37,605 nucleotides of DNA, from the NCBI GenBank assembly GCA_021296255.1, contig JAGWAU010000029.1:1-37605 (forward strand), in the 5' to 3' direction. Origin of the DNA: Alphaproteobacteria bacterium. Lineage in GTDB: Bacteria > Pseudomonadota > Alphaproteobacteria > UBA2966. This document shows positions 15,653 through 24,193 of this stretch, piece after piece. Numbering within the stretch: position 1 is the first letter of the stretch; the number at the start of each line of letters is the position of its first letter. The notes beneath the pieces were generated by a model. The model saw nothing but the letters and a program-made list of their open reading frames with translations, made no database searches and had not been told where the DNA came from. A program made the translations under genes and the position numbers.

Positions 15653-16831
15653 TTGAAACGGGCCGAAGGCGCCGCCTTCGTCGCCACCCTGGGCGCCCTG
15701 CTGGCGATGACGGCGGCCTCGAACGACATCATGGTACCGGCCCAGCCGCCGATCGCCCGCGCGTTCGGCATGCCGGAGGCGGCCGGCGCCGCCATGGTCG
15801 GCATGTTCTCCGTGGGCTTCGGATTCGGGCTGGCGGTCTGGGGACCGTTGTCCGACCGCTTCGGCCGCCTGCCGCCGCTGTATGCGGCGGCGGCGGGCTA
15901 CATCCTGGCCGGCGCGGTTTGCGCCCTGACCGACTCGTTCGGCGTCCTGCTGGCCGGTCGGTTCGTGCAGGGCTTCATGGGAGGCGTCGGACCGACCCTC
16001 GCCCGCGCCATCTCGCGCGACCTCGGCGGCGGCGCCCGGACCGCGCAGGCCCTGTCGGCGGCGACGGTCGTGCAGGGGGCGGCACCCGTGTTCGCTCCCC
16101 TGCTGGCATCGGGCCTGCTCGTCGCCGCCGATTGGCGCGGGATCTTCTGGGCCCTCGTCGTCTTCGGACTCGCGGTGATTCTTTCCGTCATGCTCTTCGT
16201 GCCCGAGACGCTTCCGCCGGAGAAGCGGGAAGCCCCGTCGATCAGGCAGATGGGCCGGGAAACCCGCGTGCTGATGGTGACGCCGGGCTTCCTCTACGGC
16301 ACGGCCATGGTCATGACCGTGTTCTTCGGCTACATGGCGCTGCTCGGCATGGGCGCCGCCGTGACGGAGAGCGCCTACGGCCTGCCCCCCGAGTGGTTCG
16401 GCCCCCTGTTCGCCGTCAATTCCGTCGCCTACGTCCTGGGCGCCCTCGCCGCCAATCGCCTGGCCGGCCGGTTCGGGGTCTCCACGATCATCAGGGCGGG
16501 AGCCCTCACGGCGGGAGCTTCGGGCGTCTTCCTGCTGGCGCTGTCGGCGGTCGCGCCGCCGCTCATCGTGCTGTGGACCGGCGTCGTCATCTACGTCTTC
16601 GCCTTCGGCACCCTGCTGGCGCTGTGCGCCGCGCGAGGGCTGGAGCCCGCCGGCGCGGTCGCCGGTACGGCCGCGTCGATCATGGGCCTCGCCCAGACGT
16701 TGTTCAGCGCCGCGGGCGCCTTCGCCGCGGCGGGCCTGTTCGACGGCTCCCACCGCTCGCTCTGCTGGGTCATGGGGGTGTCCGGCGTCATGCTGCTCGT
16801 GCTGTGGGCCAAGGGGAGGAGATATCTGTGA
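15653..16831 (+). CDS. Bcr/CflA-type MFS transporter, copy 1
   Basis: A 392-residue 12-helix major facilitator. Visible features are a substrate-path DIMVPAQPPIARAFG in helix 1, the loop 2-3 signature WGPLSDRFGRLPPL, and RFVQGFMGGVGPTLARAISRDL typical of the Bcr/CflA drug-efflux group, then IFWALVVFGL. It would export a small molecule by proton antiport. The conserved N-terminus is MKRAEGAAFVATLG with a TTG start at 15653; no ATG or GTG fits in this frame, and the Shine-Dalgarno is poor. The next gene encodes a close paralogue of the same length. The stop at 16829-16831 overlaps the likely start of that gene. Confidence 0.85.
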   Translation: MKRAEGAAFVATLGALLAMTAASNDIMVPAQPPIARAFGMPEAAGAAMVGMFSVGFGFGLAVWGPLSDRFGRLPPLYAAAAGYILAGAVCALTDSFGVLLAGRFVQGFMGGVGPTLARAISRDLGGGARTAQALSAATVVQGAAPVFAPLLASGLLVAADWRGIFWALVVFGLAVILSVMLFVPETLPPEKREAPSIRQMGRETRVLMVTPGFLYGTAMVMTVFFGYMALLGMGAAVTESAYGLPPEWFGPLFAVNSVAYVLGALAANRLAGRFGVSTIIRAGALTAGASGVFLLALSAVAPPLIVLWTGVVIYVFAFGTLLALCAARGLEPAGAVAGTAASIMGLAQTLFSAAGAFAAAGLFDGSHRSLCWVMGVSGVMLLVLWAKGRRYL

Positions 16832-18039
16832 GGAGGGATCGGGGAGGCGCCGGACCCCCGGTGAAGCGGGCCGAAGGCGCGGCCTTCGTCGCCACCCTCG
16901 GCGCCCTGCTGGCGGTGACGGCCACCTCGGTCGACATCATGATCCCCGCCCAGCCGAGCATCGCGCGCGACTTCGCGCTGCCGAAAAGCGCGGGGGCGGC
17001 CATGGTCGGCGCCTTCTCCATCGGCTACGGCATCGGTCAGGCGATGTGGGGCCCCTTGTCCGATCGGTACGGCCGACTGCCGGTTCTCTACGCGGCGCTC
17101 GCCGGCTTCATTCTCGCCGGAACGGTGTGCGCGGTGACGGAGGCATTCGCGACCCTGCTCGCCGCGCGCTTTTTCCACGGCTTCATGGGCGGCGCCGGGC
17201 CGACGCTGGCCCGCGCCATCTCGCGCGACCTGGGCGGAGGCGCGCGGACGGCCCGTGTGCTGTCCGCGGCGACGGTTTTCCTCGGGGGCGCGCCGTTGCT
17301 CGCGCCTCTCGGGGCGTCGGGAATCCTCGTCGTCGGCGACTGGCGCTGGATCTTCTGGACGCTCGTGATCTTCGGCGGATTGGTCGTCCTGTCGACGCTG
17401 CTATTCGTGCCGGAGACCCATCCGCCGGAGCGGCGGCGCGCGCCGTCGATCCGGCAGATGGGCCGGGAGGTGCGGCAGCTTCTCGCGACACCGGGATTTC
17501 TCTACGGCACGGGCATCGTGATGACGGTGTTCTTCGGCTACATGGCGCTGCTGGGCATGGGATCCGCGGTGACGGAAGAGGCCTACGGCCTGCCGCCGAC
17601 CCTGTTCGGCCCCCTGTTCTCGGTCAACGCGCTCGCCTTCATCGCCGGCGCGGTGGCGGCCGCGCGGTTAGCGGGCCGCTACGGCGCCTCCGCCGTACTC
17701 CGGGCCGGTGCCGCCATCGCGCTGGCCTCGGGCATCTTCCTGCTCGCCCTGTCGGCAACGACCCCGGGACTGACGCTCCTGTGGGCCGGCGTGGTCGTCT
17801 TCCAGCTGTCTTTCGGCACCTTGCTCGCGTTGGCCACGGCGCGGGCGCTGGAGCCCGCGGGCAAGATGGCCGGCACGGCCTCGTCGGCGCTGGGGCTGGT
17901 CCAGACCTTGCTCAGCGCTTCCGGCGCCTTCGCGGCCGCCGCGCTGTTCGACGGCTCCCACCGCTCGCTGTGCTGGACGATGGGCGCCGCAGCCGTGGCG
18001 ACGTTCCTGCTGTGGTGGAAGGGCCGGAGGTATCTTTAG
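16828..18039 (+). CDS. Bcr/CflA-type MFS transporter, copy 2
   Basis: A 403-residue paralogue of the preceding transporter that aligns with it almost without gaps from KRAEGAAFVATLGALLA to KGRRYL. It shares WGPLSDRYGRLP, GFMGGAGPTLARAISRDLGGGARTA and FGYMALLGMG. I prefer the GTG at 16828, which overlaps the previous stop (GTGA) and has GGGGAGGAG about seven bases upstream. A second GTG at 16861 starts exactly where the two paralogues become similar and would give 392 residues. The pair looks like an in-place gene duplication and could act as separate exporters of related substrates or as a heterodimer. The 3' flank holds a decayed toxin-antitoxin on the other strand. Confidence 0.85.
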   Translation: MRRDRGGAGPPVKRAEGAAFVATLGALLAVTATSVDIMIPAQPSIARDFALPKSAGAAMVGAFSIGYGIGQAMWGPLSDRYGRLPVLYAALAGFILAGTVCAVTEAFATLLAARFFHGFMGGAGPTLARAISRDLGGGARTARVLSAATVFLGGAPLLAPLGASGILVVGDWRWIFWTLVIFGGLVVLSTLLFVPETHPPERRRAPSIRQMGREVRQLLATPGFLYGTGIVMTVFFGYMALLGMGSAVTEEAYGLPPTLFGPLFSVNALAFIAGAVAAARLAGRYGASAVLRAGAAIALASGIFLLALSATTPGLTLLWAGVVVFQLSFGTLLALATARALEPAGKMAGTASSALGLVQTLLSASGAFAAAALFDGSHRSLCWTMGAAAVATFLLWWKGRRYL

Positions 18040-18056
18040 GGCCTGTCCGCTCCTCA

Positions 18057-18322
18057 TCACCCCGCGTCAACTTTCTCCGCGAGCTATATCTTGATGAGAG
18101 ACTGATACGGGACATCACGCTTGTTGGCGGCGACCTTGATTTGCTTGAGTAATCCGATCGGCAGGCGCAGAGAGATCGACTTGGTCGACGGTTTGAGGTT
18201 CAGAAAGCGCACGCGTTCCGCATGCTCCCAATTCACGTGATCGCTCGAGTCGTGAGTCTCCCAGTAACTTCGTTCCTGGACTTCGTCACGGAACCTGGGG
18301 GGCTCTTACGTTTCTCCGACAT
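18057..18322 (-). pseudogene. BrnA-like CopG antitoxin, inactivated
   Basis: From ATG 18322 the gene starts MSEKRKSPP and then loses frame. In the next frame it continues FRDEVQERSYWETHDSSDHV, then VRFLNLKPSTKSISLRLPIG and KQIKVAANKRDVPYQSLIKI, which is clearly the BrnA/CopG family (WETHDSSD...SISLRLP...ANKRDVPYQSLIK). The frame break lies in a run of six C (18299-18304 region); a seventh C would restore it. A second lesion, TAG at 18084-18086, replaces the Trp that normally follows 'SLIKV/I', after which LAEKVDAG and a TGA at 18057-18059 are still readable. Two independent lesions make this a pseudogene. Confidence 0.8.
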
Positions 18323-18436
18323 AGTGCAGTCTTTACCTTCCGGTGCATATCACGAGCCGAAATGACACGGACCAACGTGCCGCCGCCACGGAATGTGAAC
18401 GTGACGTGAAGGATGAGGTGGCCCCGGTTCGTCGGA
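18286..18436 (-). pseudogene. BrnT-like toxin, only the C-terminal third left
   Basis: Upstream of the BrnA remnant the minus strand reads HLILHVTFTFRGGGTLVRVI and then SARDMHRKVKTAL, ending at TGA 18286-18288 and overlapping the antitoxin start as is usual for brnTA. The 'RVISARDMHRKE' block is the conserved C-terminal part of the BrnT RNase toxin. The N-terminal part, with its catalytic-site residues, is missing: upstream sequence does not match the family. The interval 18437-18548 holds nothing else I recognise. Confidence 0.75.
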
Positions 18437-18548
18437 CAGCCTGGCGGCGGGATTAAGGTGTATTCAGGTCGATGTTCAGGCCGCCAGAATCCCCCGAATC
18501 GATCTTCCTGCTGCGCCTGTGGGGATGTGGGCGAGGCGGTCCGCCGCG

Positions 18549-19634
18549 CTACTCCGCTTCGAGGGGCGCGGTGAGGACCTGGCCGGGGACCCGGAGGCCA
18601 CCGCGCAGCGGACTGCCGACCTCGAGCTCGCGGTAGCGGGGCCGCAGGGATTCCGGCAACGGCAGGCCATCCGCGCAGTTGAGCCACAGCCGCAGCAAGT
18701 GGCGCTTGCGCTCGGGCTCCGGCCAGTCCTCGAATTCGGTGCGGTCGTGCAGAGTCTGGTGGTTGTGGATGAACTGAACGTCCCCTGCCCTGAATTCCAT
18801 CTTCAGATGGATGTCGGGATCGTCCGCCACCGAATCGAAGAAATCGAGCGCTTCGGTCTCCCGCTCCGTCAGCGGCGGCACGTCGTCGAAACGCTGGGCT
18901 GAATCGATGTAGCGCCGGGCGTACCGGCAGTAGAGCCGCCCCGCGTGCCAACTGAAGACCGGTACGGAGTAGTGACCTTCGCCCCCCTCGGGCGCCTCGT
19001 TGCGCCAGTCCGTGGCATAGGGCTGGAAGAGCAGCGGAAGCAGGTCCGGGCGGCGGCGGCGCACCTCGTTGTAGAGAGTGTCGGAGGAGACGACAGCCGA
19101 TTCCCCACCCTTCCTGGCCGGATGCAGGCACATGAGGCCGACGATGTCCGCGGTATCCGAATGAAAGGTCTGACGCGCGGTCGTCTGGTAGATGCGCGAC
19201 TTGGTATCGAACTCGTGGCGGCCGAGGTCCTTGACGTGCCCGAGCACATGCCCCTTGGCGTTCTGCGGCAGCGGGATGCCGAAATGCGAGCCGATGCCGA
19301 AATAGATGATCGCCGCCTCCTCGATAGAATAGCGCTCGACCGGAATTCCACGCAGCAGGACGAAACCGCGGCCGCGCAGCACTTCGTGACGAATCCCGTC
19401 GAAGACCGGGGAGAGCCCGGGCAACGGGAAAGCGTCGCTGTCGATGTCCAGAATGCCGAGGCCTCGGGATTTCACCCCCTGCATGGCGGCCTCGAGCTCG
19501 GCGAGCTCTTCCTCGCTGAAGGGACGAATCCACTCGTCCTCCCGCGCGGCCATATCGGGGCCATACCAGACCGACGGTCCGGCAATCTCACGGGGCGGCA
19601 TGGCGTAGTCGGTCAATTCCTGGGCTGCAGACAT
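18549..19634 (-). CDS. TauD/TfdA-family Fe(II)/2-oxoglutarate dioxygenase
   Basis: A 361-residue non-haem iron dioxygenase. The iron ligands are H158 and D160 in RQTFHSDTADIV and H296 in HNHQTLHDRTEF, and a conserved Arg follows in RHLLRLWL for 2-oxoglutarate. These enzymes hydroxylate a substrate while decarboxylating 2-oxoglutarate; this longer form with LRGRGFVLLRGIPVERY belongs to a poorly characterised TfdA subgroup. The start ATG at 19634 begins MSAAQELTDYAMPPREI; the frame is open further upstream but lacks similarity. It lies 86 bp downstream of the CaiB-type gene on the same strand and probably shares its transcript. Confidence 0.87.
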   Translation of the reverse strand: MSAAQELTDYAMPPREIAGPSVWYGPDMAAREDEWIRPFSEEELAELEAAMQGVKSRGLGILDIDSDAFPLPGLSPVFDGIRHEVLRGRGFVLLRGIPVERYSIEEAAIIYFGIGSHFGIPLPQNAKGHVLGHVKDLGRHEFDTKSRIYQTTARQTFHSDTADIVGLMCLHPARKGGESAVVSSDTLYNEVRRRRPDLLPLLFQPYATDWRNEAPEGGEGHYSVPVFSWHAGRLYCRYARRYIDSAQRFDDVPPLTERETEALDFFDSVADDPDIHLKMEFRAGDVQFIHNHQTLHDRTEFEDWPEPERKRHLLRLWLNCADGLPLPESLRPRYRELEVGSPLRGGLRVPGQVLTAPLEAE

Positions 19635-19720
19635 GCGCGTTCTCTCTAGGGTCGCCTTCTCTCTCAAACGGGCTCGCCGGTATGTATCATGCCCCGCCGC
19701 GCCCTGTCGAACCGGCAGGT

Positions 19721-20926
19721 TCACGCGCGTTCGACACGGGCGGCACCCTCGTCGATCAAGGCGTCGATCTCGTCGTCTGCGTAGCCGATCTCGCCCAGCA
19801 CCTGGCGCGTCGACGAACCGTAGAGAGGGGGTGTGGCCCGGGCGGCACCGGGCGTTCGGCTGAACTTGATGGGCAGGCCGGTGCCCCTGTAGTCGTCGAT
19901 CTCCACCACCATCTCCCGGTGCGCCGTATGGGGGTGCGCCACCATTTCGGGAATGGTCAGCACGGCACCCGCCGGCACCCCCTTGGCCAGCAGGCGGCGC
20001 GAGACCTCCTCGGCGTCGCGGTCAGCCAGGGCCGCGGCGATCAGGGCGTTGAGCACGGCACGGTTCTCGACGCGATCGCCGTTCCGGCGGAATCTCGGAT
20101 CGTCGGCAACCTCGGGCCGGCCCAGTTCTTCCCAGAGGTAGCGGAACTGCCGCTCGTTGCCGACGGCGAGGAAGAGGTTGCCCTTGCCCGTGGGGTATTG
20201 GTCGTAGGGGGAGATGTTGGGATGCGAATCCCCCGTCGGGAGCGGTGTCTTGCCGCTCATGAAATAGTTGGCCGCCTGAGGATGAAGCAGCGCCACGCCG
20301 GTATCGAACAGCGACGCGTCGACGCGCTGGCCGCAACCGGAGCGCCGCCGCTCCTCGGCCGCCATGAGCACGCCGATCGCGGCGAACAGGCCGGTCGCCA
20401 GGTCGACGATGGGAATGCCGAGGCGTATCGGACCCGTCTCCGGCGTCCCGTTGACGGAGATCTGACCGGACAGCGCCTGGGCAACCGCGTCATAGCCGGG
20501 AAAGCCGCCGAACGGACCGTCGGCGCCGAATCCCGTGATCGCGCAATAAATCAGGCGGGGGAAGCGTTCCTGCAGGACGTCCTCGTAACCGATCCCCCAA
20601 CGCTCGAGGCTTCCCGGCTTGAAGTTGTCGATCATCACGTCGGCATCCTCGAGCAGGCGGAACAGCACCTCCTGCCCTTCCGATGTGCGGAGATCGAGCC
20701 CCACGGCACGCTTGTTGCGGTTCACGCCCGCAAAATAGGCAGAGAGCCCGCCCTTGAACGGCGGCCCCCAGTCCCGCACCTCGTCCCCCTGGGGCGGTTC
20801 GACCTTGATCACTTCGGCGCCGTTGTCGGCAAGGATCTGAGTGCAATAAGGCCCGCCCAGCACGCGAGTCAGATCGATCACCCTGAAGCCGGCCAGCGCT
20901 CCGCCGGCGTCCACACCTTCGGTCAT
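19721..20926 (-). CDS. CaiB/BaiF-type (class III) CoA-transferase
   Basis: A 401-residue class III CoA-transferase. Signatures are the N-terminal FRVIDLTRVLGGPYCTQILA, VIKVEPPQGDEVRDWGPP, NRNKRAVGLDL, and GYDAVAQALSG with D146, the residue corresponding to the active-site Asp of the family. It moves CoA between carboxylic acids, or racemises an acyl-CoA in AMACR-like members. Its ATG overlaps the stop of the GctB-like gene (ATGA, 20923-20926). A class III and a class I-type CoA-transferase made from one message suggests activation of a carboxylic acid followed by processing of its CoA ester. Confidence 0.93.
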   Translation of the reverse strand: MTEGVDAGGALAGFRVIDLTRVLGGPYCTQILADNGAEVIKVEPPQGDEVRDWGPPFKGGLSAYFAGVNRNKRAVGLDLRTSEGQEVLFRLLEDADVMIDNFKPGSLERWGIGYEDVLQERFPRLIYCAITGFGADGPFGGFPGYDAVAQALSGQISVNGTPETGPIRLGIPIVDLATGLFAAIGVLMAAEERRRSGCGQRVDASLFDTGVALLHPQAANYFMSGKTPLPTGDSHPNISPYDQYPTGKGNLFLAVGNERQFRYLWEELGRPEVADDPRFRRNGDRVENRAVLNALIAAALADRDAEEVSRRLLAKGVPAGAVLTIPEMVAHPHTAHREMVVEIDDYRGTGLPIKFSRTPGAARATPPLYGSSTRQVLGEIGYADDEIDALIDEGAARVERA

Positions 20927-21705
20927 GTCGAGTTTCCTTCCAGTCCAAGCATTTCGGCGGCGAATTTCGGGTAAGGATCGGCGATGGCCGCCGCGATCTC
21001 GCCACGTATGAGGGCGAGGCGCGACTCGTCGGGCACCGGCGTCTCCGGGATGGCAGTCGAAGCTTCCGGCACGTCGAAATCGAATCCCGTGTTGTCCCGC
21101 ACCTCTTCCACCGTATGCCCCGGATGTACCGAGTCCAGCCGGAAACGCCGCCGCTCCCGGTCAAAGGCGAAGAGGCAGATGTTGGTGATCAACGCGTACG
21201 GGCCGCCCGGACGATAGACGTTGTCCACGCTCGTTCCCGGGGCCGAGATGAAGTCGACCCGCTCGACCATAGTTCGCCGCGTGTGCTCCAGGCGAAACAG
21301 GATCACTCGCGGCACGAGATAGTAGAGGTAGGCGGAACCGAATGAGCCGGACCAGCGCACCTTCTGCCGCGGGTAGTCGCCCACGCCGACCAGGTTGATG
21401 TTGCCGGCGCCGTCGATCTGGCCGCCGCTCAGGAAAAACGCATCGATCCGGCCCTGCGCCGCGAGGTCGAAGATCTCGACCCCGCCGTCGGTGAAGTCCT
21501 GAAGGCTGCGGGAACCCAGCACCGAGACGCGCATGTCGCCGCCGGACAAGTGCCGGGCCAGCAGGGCTCCGGAACCGGGGATGGGCGAGGAGGCGCCGAC
21601 GGCGACGTGGCGGGACCCTTCCAGCAGATCCGCGATACGGCCGATCAGCAACTCTTCGAGGCGGTACCGAGGAGTCACCGCCGCGTCCCGGAGGGTGCCG
21701 CTCAC
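20923..21705 (-). CDS. Gct/IpdB-like CoA-transferase family, beta subunit
   Basis: A 260-residue protein of the glutaconate CoA-transferase subunit B type, with VAVGASSPIPGSGALLA, LSGGQIDGAGNINLVGVG and the late LDSVHPGHTVEEVRDNTGFDF. I cannot find the canonical catalytic Glu in the expected early position (the segment reads ASSPIPGSGA). That is also the case in IpdB, where the IpdAB pair is not a transferase but a hydrolase that opens a ring on a CoA ester. Which activity applies here is unresolved. It overlaps the alpha subunit gene upstream and the CaiB-type gene downstream by 4 bp each. Confidence 0.85.
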   Translation of the reverse strand: MSGTLRDAAVTPRYRLEELLIGRIADLLEGSRHVAVGASSPIPGSGALLARHLSGGDMRVSVLGSRSLQDFTDGGVEIFDLAAQGRIDAFFLSGGQIDGAGNINLVGVGDYPRQKVRWSGSFGSAYLYYLVPRVILFRLEHTRRTMVERVDFISAPGTSVDNVYRPGGPYALITNICLFAFDRERRRFRLDSVHPGHTVEEVRDNTGFDFDVPEASTAIPETPVPDESRLALIRGEIAAAIADPYPKFAAEMLGLEGNST

Positions 21706-22529
21706 TCCGCCGCGGCTTTACGATCGAAGACGAACCTGTCGAGATACTCGGCGAAGCCGGCCTCGTCGCGCGCCATGTCGGCATATTGCGCGAGGTGTTC
21801 GTCGTCTGTGTCATAGGCACCGGGGAGGCCGAGGGGGCGAGCCCCGTCCCGCGCCTCGGCGACGGCCGATACGTAGATACCGGGAATGACGCCCGGGCGC
21901 AGCGCCGCGTCGTCGACCAGACTCCCATCGAAGATCGACTCCGCGGTGGCCAAGGTCTCGCGGGCAGCGTGGGCCATCAACATCATCTCACGCGCATCCC
22001 CGACGTAAAGGTTGCCCTGCCGGTCGGTGCGCCGCACGTGGATCAGGGCCAGGTCCGGAACGATGGCCGGCAGGCAGACGATGGGATCGTCCTCGCCAAA
22101 GGGGTTGTCGATAAGCTTCCAGTCCGTCCGATGTCTGGCGAGGTCGGACCCTACCAGGCCGCGCAAGGGCATGAAGGGAAGCCCCTTTTCCCCCGCCTGC
22201 AGCCCGGCATATACGGCGGGGCACGTCGCATCGAGCAGTCGCAAGCTGCCGGCACGTACGGCGCGTCCGAAGGCCGGCGCCTGACCGAATTCGTCCAACG
22301 TGACCGCGGAGGTCTCAAGGGCATCGACGCAACCGGCGCCGATGAGGAGATCGACGGCGAGGCCACCGGTCGGCACGCAAACCAGATGGAGGCCGCGCGC
22401 GCCACGGCGTATCAACGCCCGCACCAATGCCATCGGCGGGCCGCTCGCGCTCTTGACCAGCGCGATCCTGGCGCCGTCAGGGACGCGCGCCGCCAGCGCC
22501 TCGATATCGGTGATGACTTGGACGGGCAT
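21702..22529 (-). CDS. Gct/IpdA-like CoA-transferase family, alpha subunit
   Basis: A 275-residue partner of the preceding subunit. It shows GARIALVKSASGPPMALVRAL near the N-terminus, HLVCVPTGGLAVDLLIGAG, and LALIHVRRTDRQGNLYVGDA, typical of GctA/IpdA. Together the two would form an (alpha-beta)2 enzyme acting on acyl-CoA esters. I use ATG 22529 (MPVQVITDIEALAARV), where similarity begins; a GTG at 22574 is in frame upstream. It is the first gene of the minus-strand group GctA-GctB-CaiB-TauD, all overlapping or closely spaced, which reads as one catabolic operon. Confidence 0.85.
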   Translation of the reverse strand: MPVQVITDIEALAARVPDGARIALVKSASGPPMALVRALIRRGARGLHLVCVPTGGLAVDLLIGAGCVDALETSAVTLDEFGQAPAFGRAVRAGSLRLLDATCPAVYAGLQAGEKGLPFMPLRGLVGSDLARHRTDWKLIDNPFGEDDPIVCLPAIVPDLALIHVRRTDRQGNLYVGDAREMMLMAHAARETLATAESIFDGSLVDDAALRPGVIPGIYVSAVAEARDGARPLGLPGAYDTDDEHLAQYADMARDEAGFAEYLDRFVFDRKAAAE

Positions 22530-22644
22530 GTTGCGGAGTCTAGCCGAGATCGTTCCCAGCGTTAACGATGGCACCTTCGATGCCCGCGCGCCAATATGTT
22601 CACGATGAAATTCGGGCCAAGCACCCTTGCGGAGAGAGTGGGGA

Positions 22645-23253
22645 ATGAAGCTCTACTACTACGACACGCAGAATCCCTGGCGAGCCTGCGCCGTCGCCAA
22701 GTACCTGGACTTCAAAGCGGATTACATCCACGTGGACGTGGGCAAGGGTGAGCACCGCAGCCCCGAATTCCTCGCCGTCAACCCGAACGGCAAGGTGCCG
22801 GCGCTCGTGGACGGCGACGTGAAGATGTGGGAGTCGGTGGCGATCATGGCCTACCTGTCGGACAAGGCGGGCTCCGACCTCTGGCCCAAGGACGAACGCC
22901 AGATCGAGATCATGCGCTGGCTGGTCTGGGACGCGGCCCAGTTCACGCGCTGGGGCAGTATTCTTCATTTCGAGAACCGCATTCGGAAGCGGTTCGACCT
23001 GGGCGACCCCGATCCCGCCACGGTCGAAGAGGCGTTGGGCAACTGGAAGCGATTCGCCGCGGTGCTGGATGCGCACCTCAAGGGCCGGACCTACATCGTC
23101 GCGGACACCCTCAGCATCGCCGACTTCGCCGTCGCCTGCCTGCTCCCTCTGGCAGAGGTCTCGAAGTTACCGCTGGATGACTATCCCGAGCTCCGGCGTT
23201 TTCACGACAACCTGATGGAGATTCCCGCCTGGCGGCGACCGTTCCCGGAGTAG
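22645..23253 (+). CDS. glutathione S-transferase
   Basis: A 202-residue GST. The thioredoxin-like N-terminal domain is MKLYYYDTQNPWRACAVAKY, with NPNGKVPALVD including the cis-Pro and then the WES gamma-glutamyl contact. The helical C-terminal domain has IADFAVACLLP, the N-capping/hydrophobic staple motif. It conjugates or reduces compounds with glutathione, or opens or isomerises a ring; no family-specific assignment is possible. ATG 22645 follows GGAGAGAGTGGGGA. It is transcribed divergently from the CoA-transferase operon and converges on the dehydrogenase gene 18 bp further on. Confidence 0.9.
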   Translation: MKLYYYDTQNPWRACAVAKYLDFKADYIHVDVGKGEHRSPEFLAVNPNGKVPALVDGDVKMWESVAIMAYLSDKAGSDLWPKDERQIEIMRWLVWDAAQFTRWGSILHFENRIRKRFDLGDPDPATVEEALGNWKRFAAVLDAHLKGRTYIVADTLSIADFAVACLLPLAEVSKLPLDDYPELRRFHDNLMEIPAWRRPFPE

Positions 23254-23271
23254 CGGGGCGCCCGGCCGCCT

Positions 23272-24171
23272 TCATGCCTTCATCAAGCCCGGGTCCTCCG
23301 TGAGCACGATGCCGGCGCGGTCGAGATCGCCGTGGCCCGCCGCCATGCCCCTCTCGTACCAACTCAGAGCGGCGCGTCCCATGTCGGAGGGCGAACCCAA
23401 CTCGCCAGCCATCTCCACGGCCAGCGCCACGTCCTTGCGGGCGAGCGATATCTTGAAGCGCGGCGAGAAATCGCCGGCCAGGGCCTTGCCGATGAGGCCG
23501 TTGCGCAACTGCCAGGAGTCCGCGGCCGAACTCGGCAGCAGTCGCGTCATGAGCTCGATATCGGCGCCGGCGCGCCTGGCCAACGCATAGCCCTCCGCCA
23601 CGACCGCCATAGTGGTCGAAGAGACCATGTTATTGACGAGCTTGATGGCCTGCCCCGCGCCGAGAGGCCCGCAATAGTGGACGTCGCTCCCCAGCAGCGA
23701 CAGCAATCCGCGCACCGCGTCGCAGTCCTCGGGCTCACCGCCCATCAGGACGAACAGGTCGCCGGTCTCCGCCTCCGCCGGGCCGCGTCCCACCGGCGCG
23801 TCGATGATGCGGATGCCCTTCTCCGCCAGCGGTTCCGACAGCCGCTTCACCACCGACATGCCGTCCGTTGCCATGTCGACGAGGAGACTGCCTTCGGCCA
23901 TCCCTTCGATCAGCCCGTCTTCTCCGAGCGTAACCGTCTCGAGAATTTGGGGGCTCGGCAACATCGCGATGACCACGTCGCCGGCGGCACCCAGTTCCTT
24001 CGGGCTCGCCGCGACCTTGGCGCCGGCGTCGGCCGCCGCCTGCACCGCCGTTGCGTCGACGTCATGGACGGTGAGGTCGACGCCGCCCCCGAGCAGGCGG
24101 CGAATCATGCGGCTGCCCATGAGGCCAAGCCCGATAAAGCCGACGCGCGGCGACGCTACGTCCTGTGCCAT
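23272..24171 (-). CDS. beta-hydroxyacid dehydrogenase (3-hydroxyisobutyrate dehydrogenase family)
   Basis: A 299-residue NAD(P) enzyme of the HIBADH/tartronate-semialdehyde-reductase family. It has the dinucleotide motif FIGLGLMGSRM (GLGLMG at 14-19), the substrate motif DAPVGRGPAEAETGDL, and the catalytic lysine K177 in GAGQAIKLVNNM. The second motif usually reads DAPVSGG; here Ser is replaced (VGRG), which may shift substrate preference. It oxidises a beta-hydroxy acid to the semialdehyde or the reverse. The gene for a DUF2306 membrane protein begins upstream on the same strand and ends 22 bp before it. Confidence 0.9.
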   Translation of the reverse strand: MAQDVASPRVGFIGLGLMGSRMIRRLLGGGVDLTVHDVDATAVQAAADAGAKVAASPKELGAAGDVVIAMLPSPQILETVTLGEDGLIEGMAEGSLLVDMATDGMSVVKRLSEPLAEKGIRIIDAPVGRGPAEAETGDLFVLMGGEPEDCDAVRGLLSLLGSDVHYCGPLGAGQAIKLVNNMVSSTTMAVVAEGYALARRAGADIELMTRLLPSSAADSWQLRNGLIGKALAGDFSPRFKISLARKDVALAVEMAGELGSPSDMGRAALSWYERGMAAGHGDLDRAGIVLTEDPGLMKA

Positions 24172-24193
24172 GTGTTTATCTCTCCTGGTCGAT

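Noticed and set aside
23254..23271. Shared terminator between convergent GST and dehydrogenase genes
   Set aside because: The 18-bp gap is too short to hold a clear hairpin with a T-tract.
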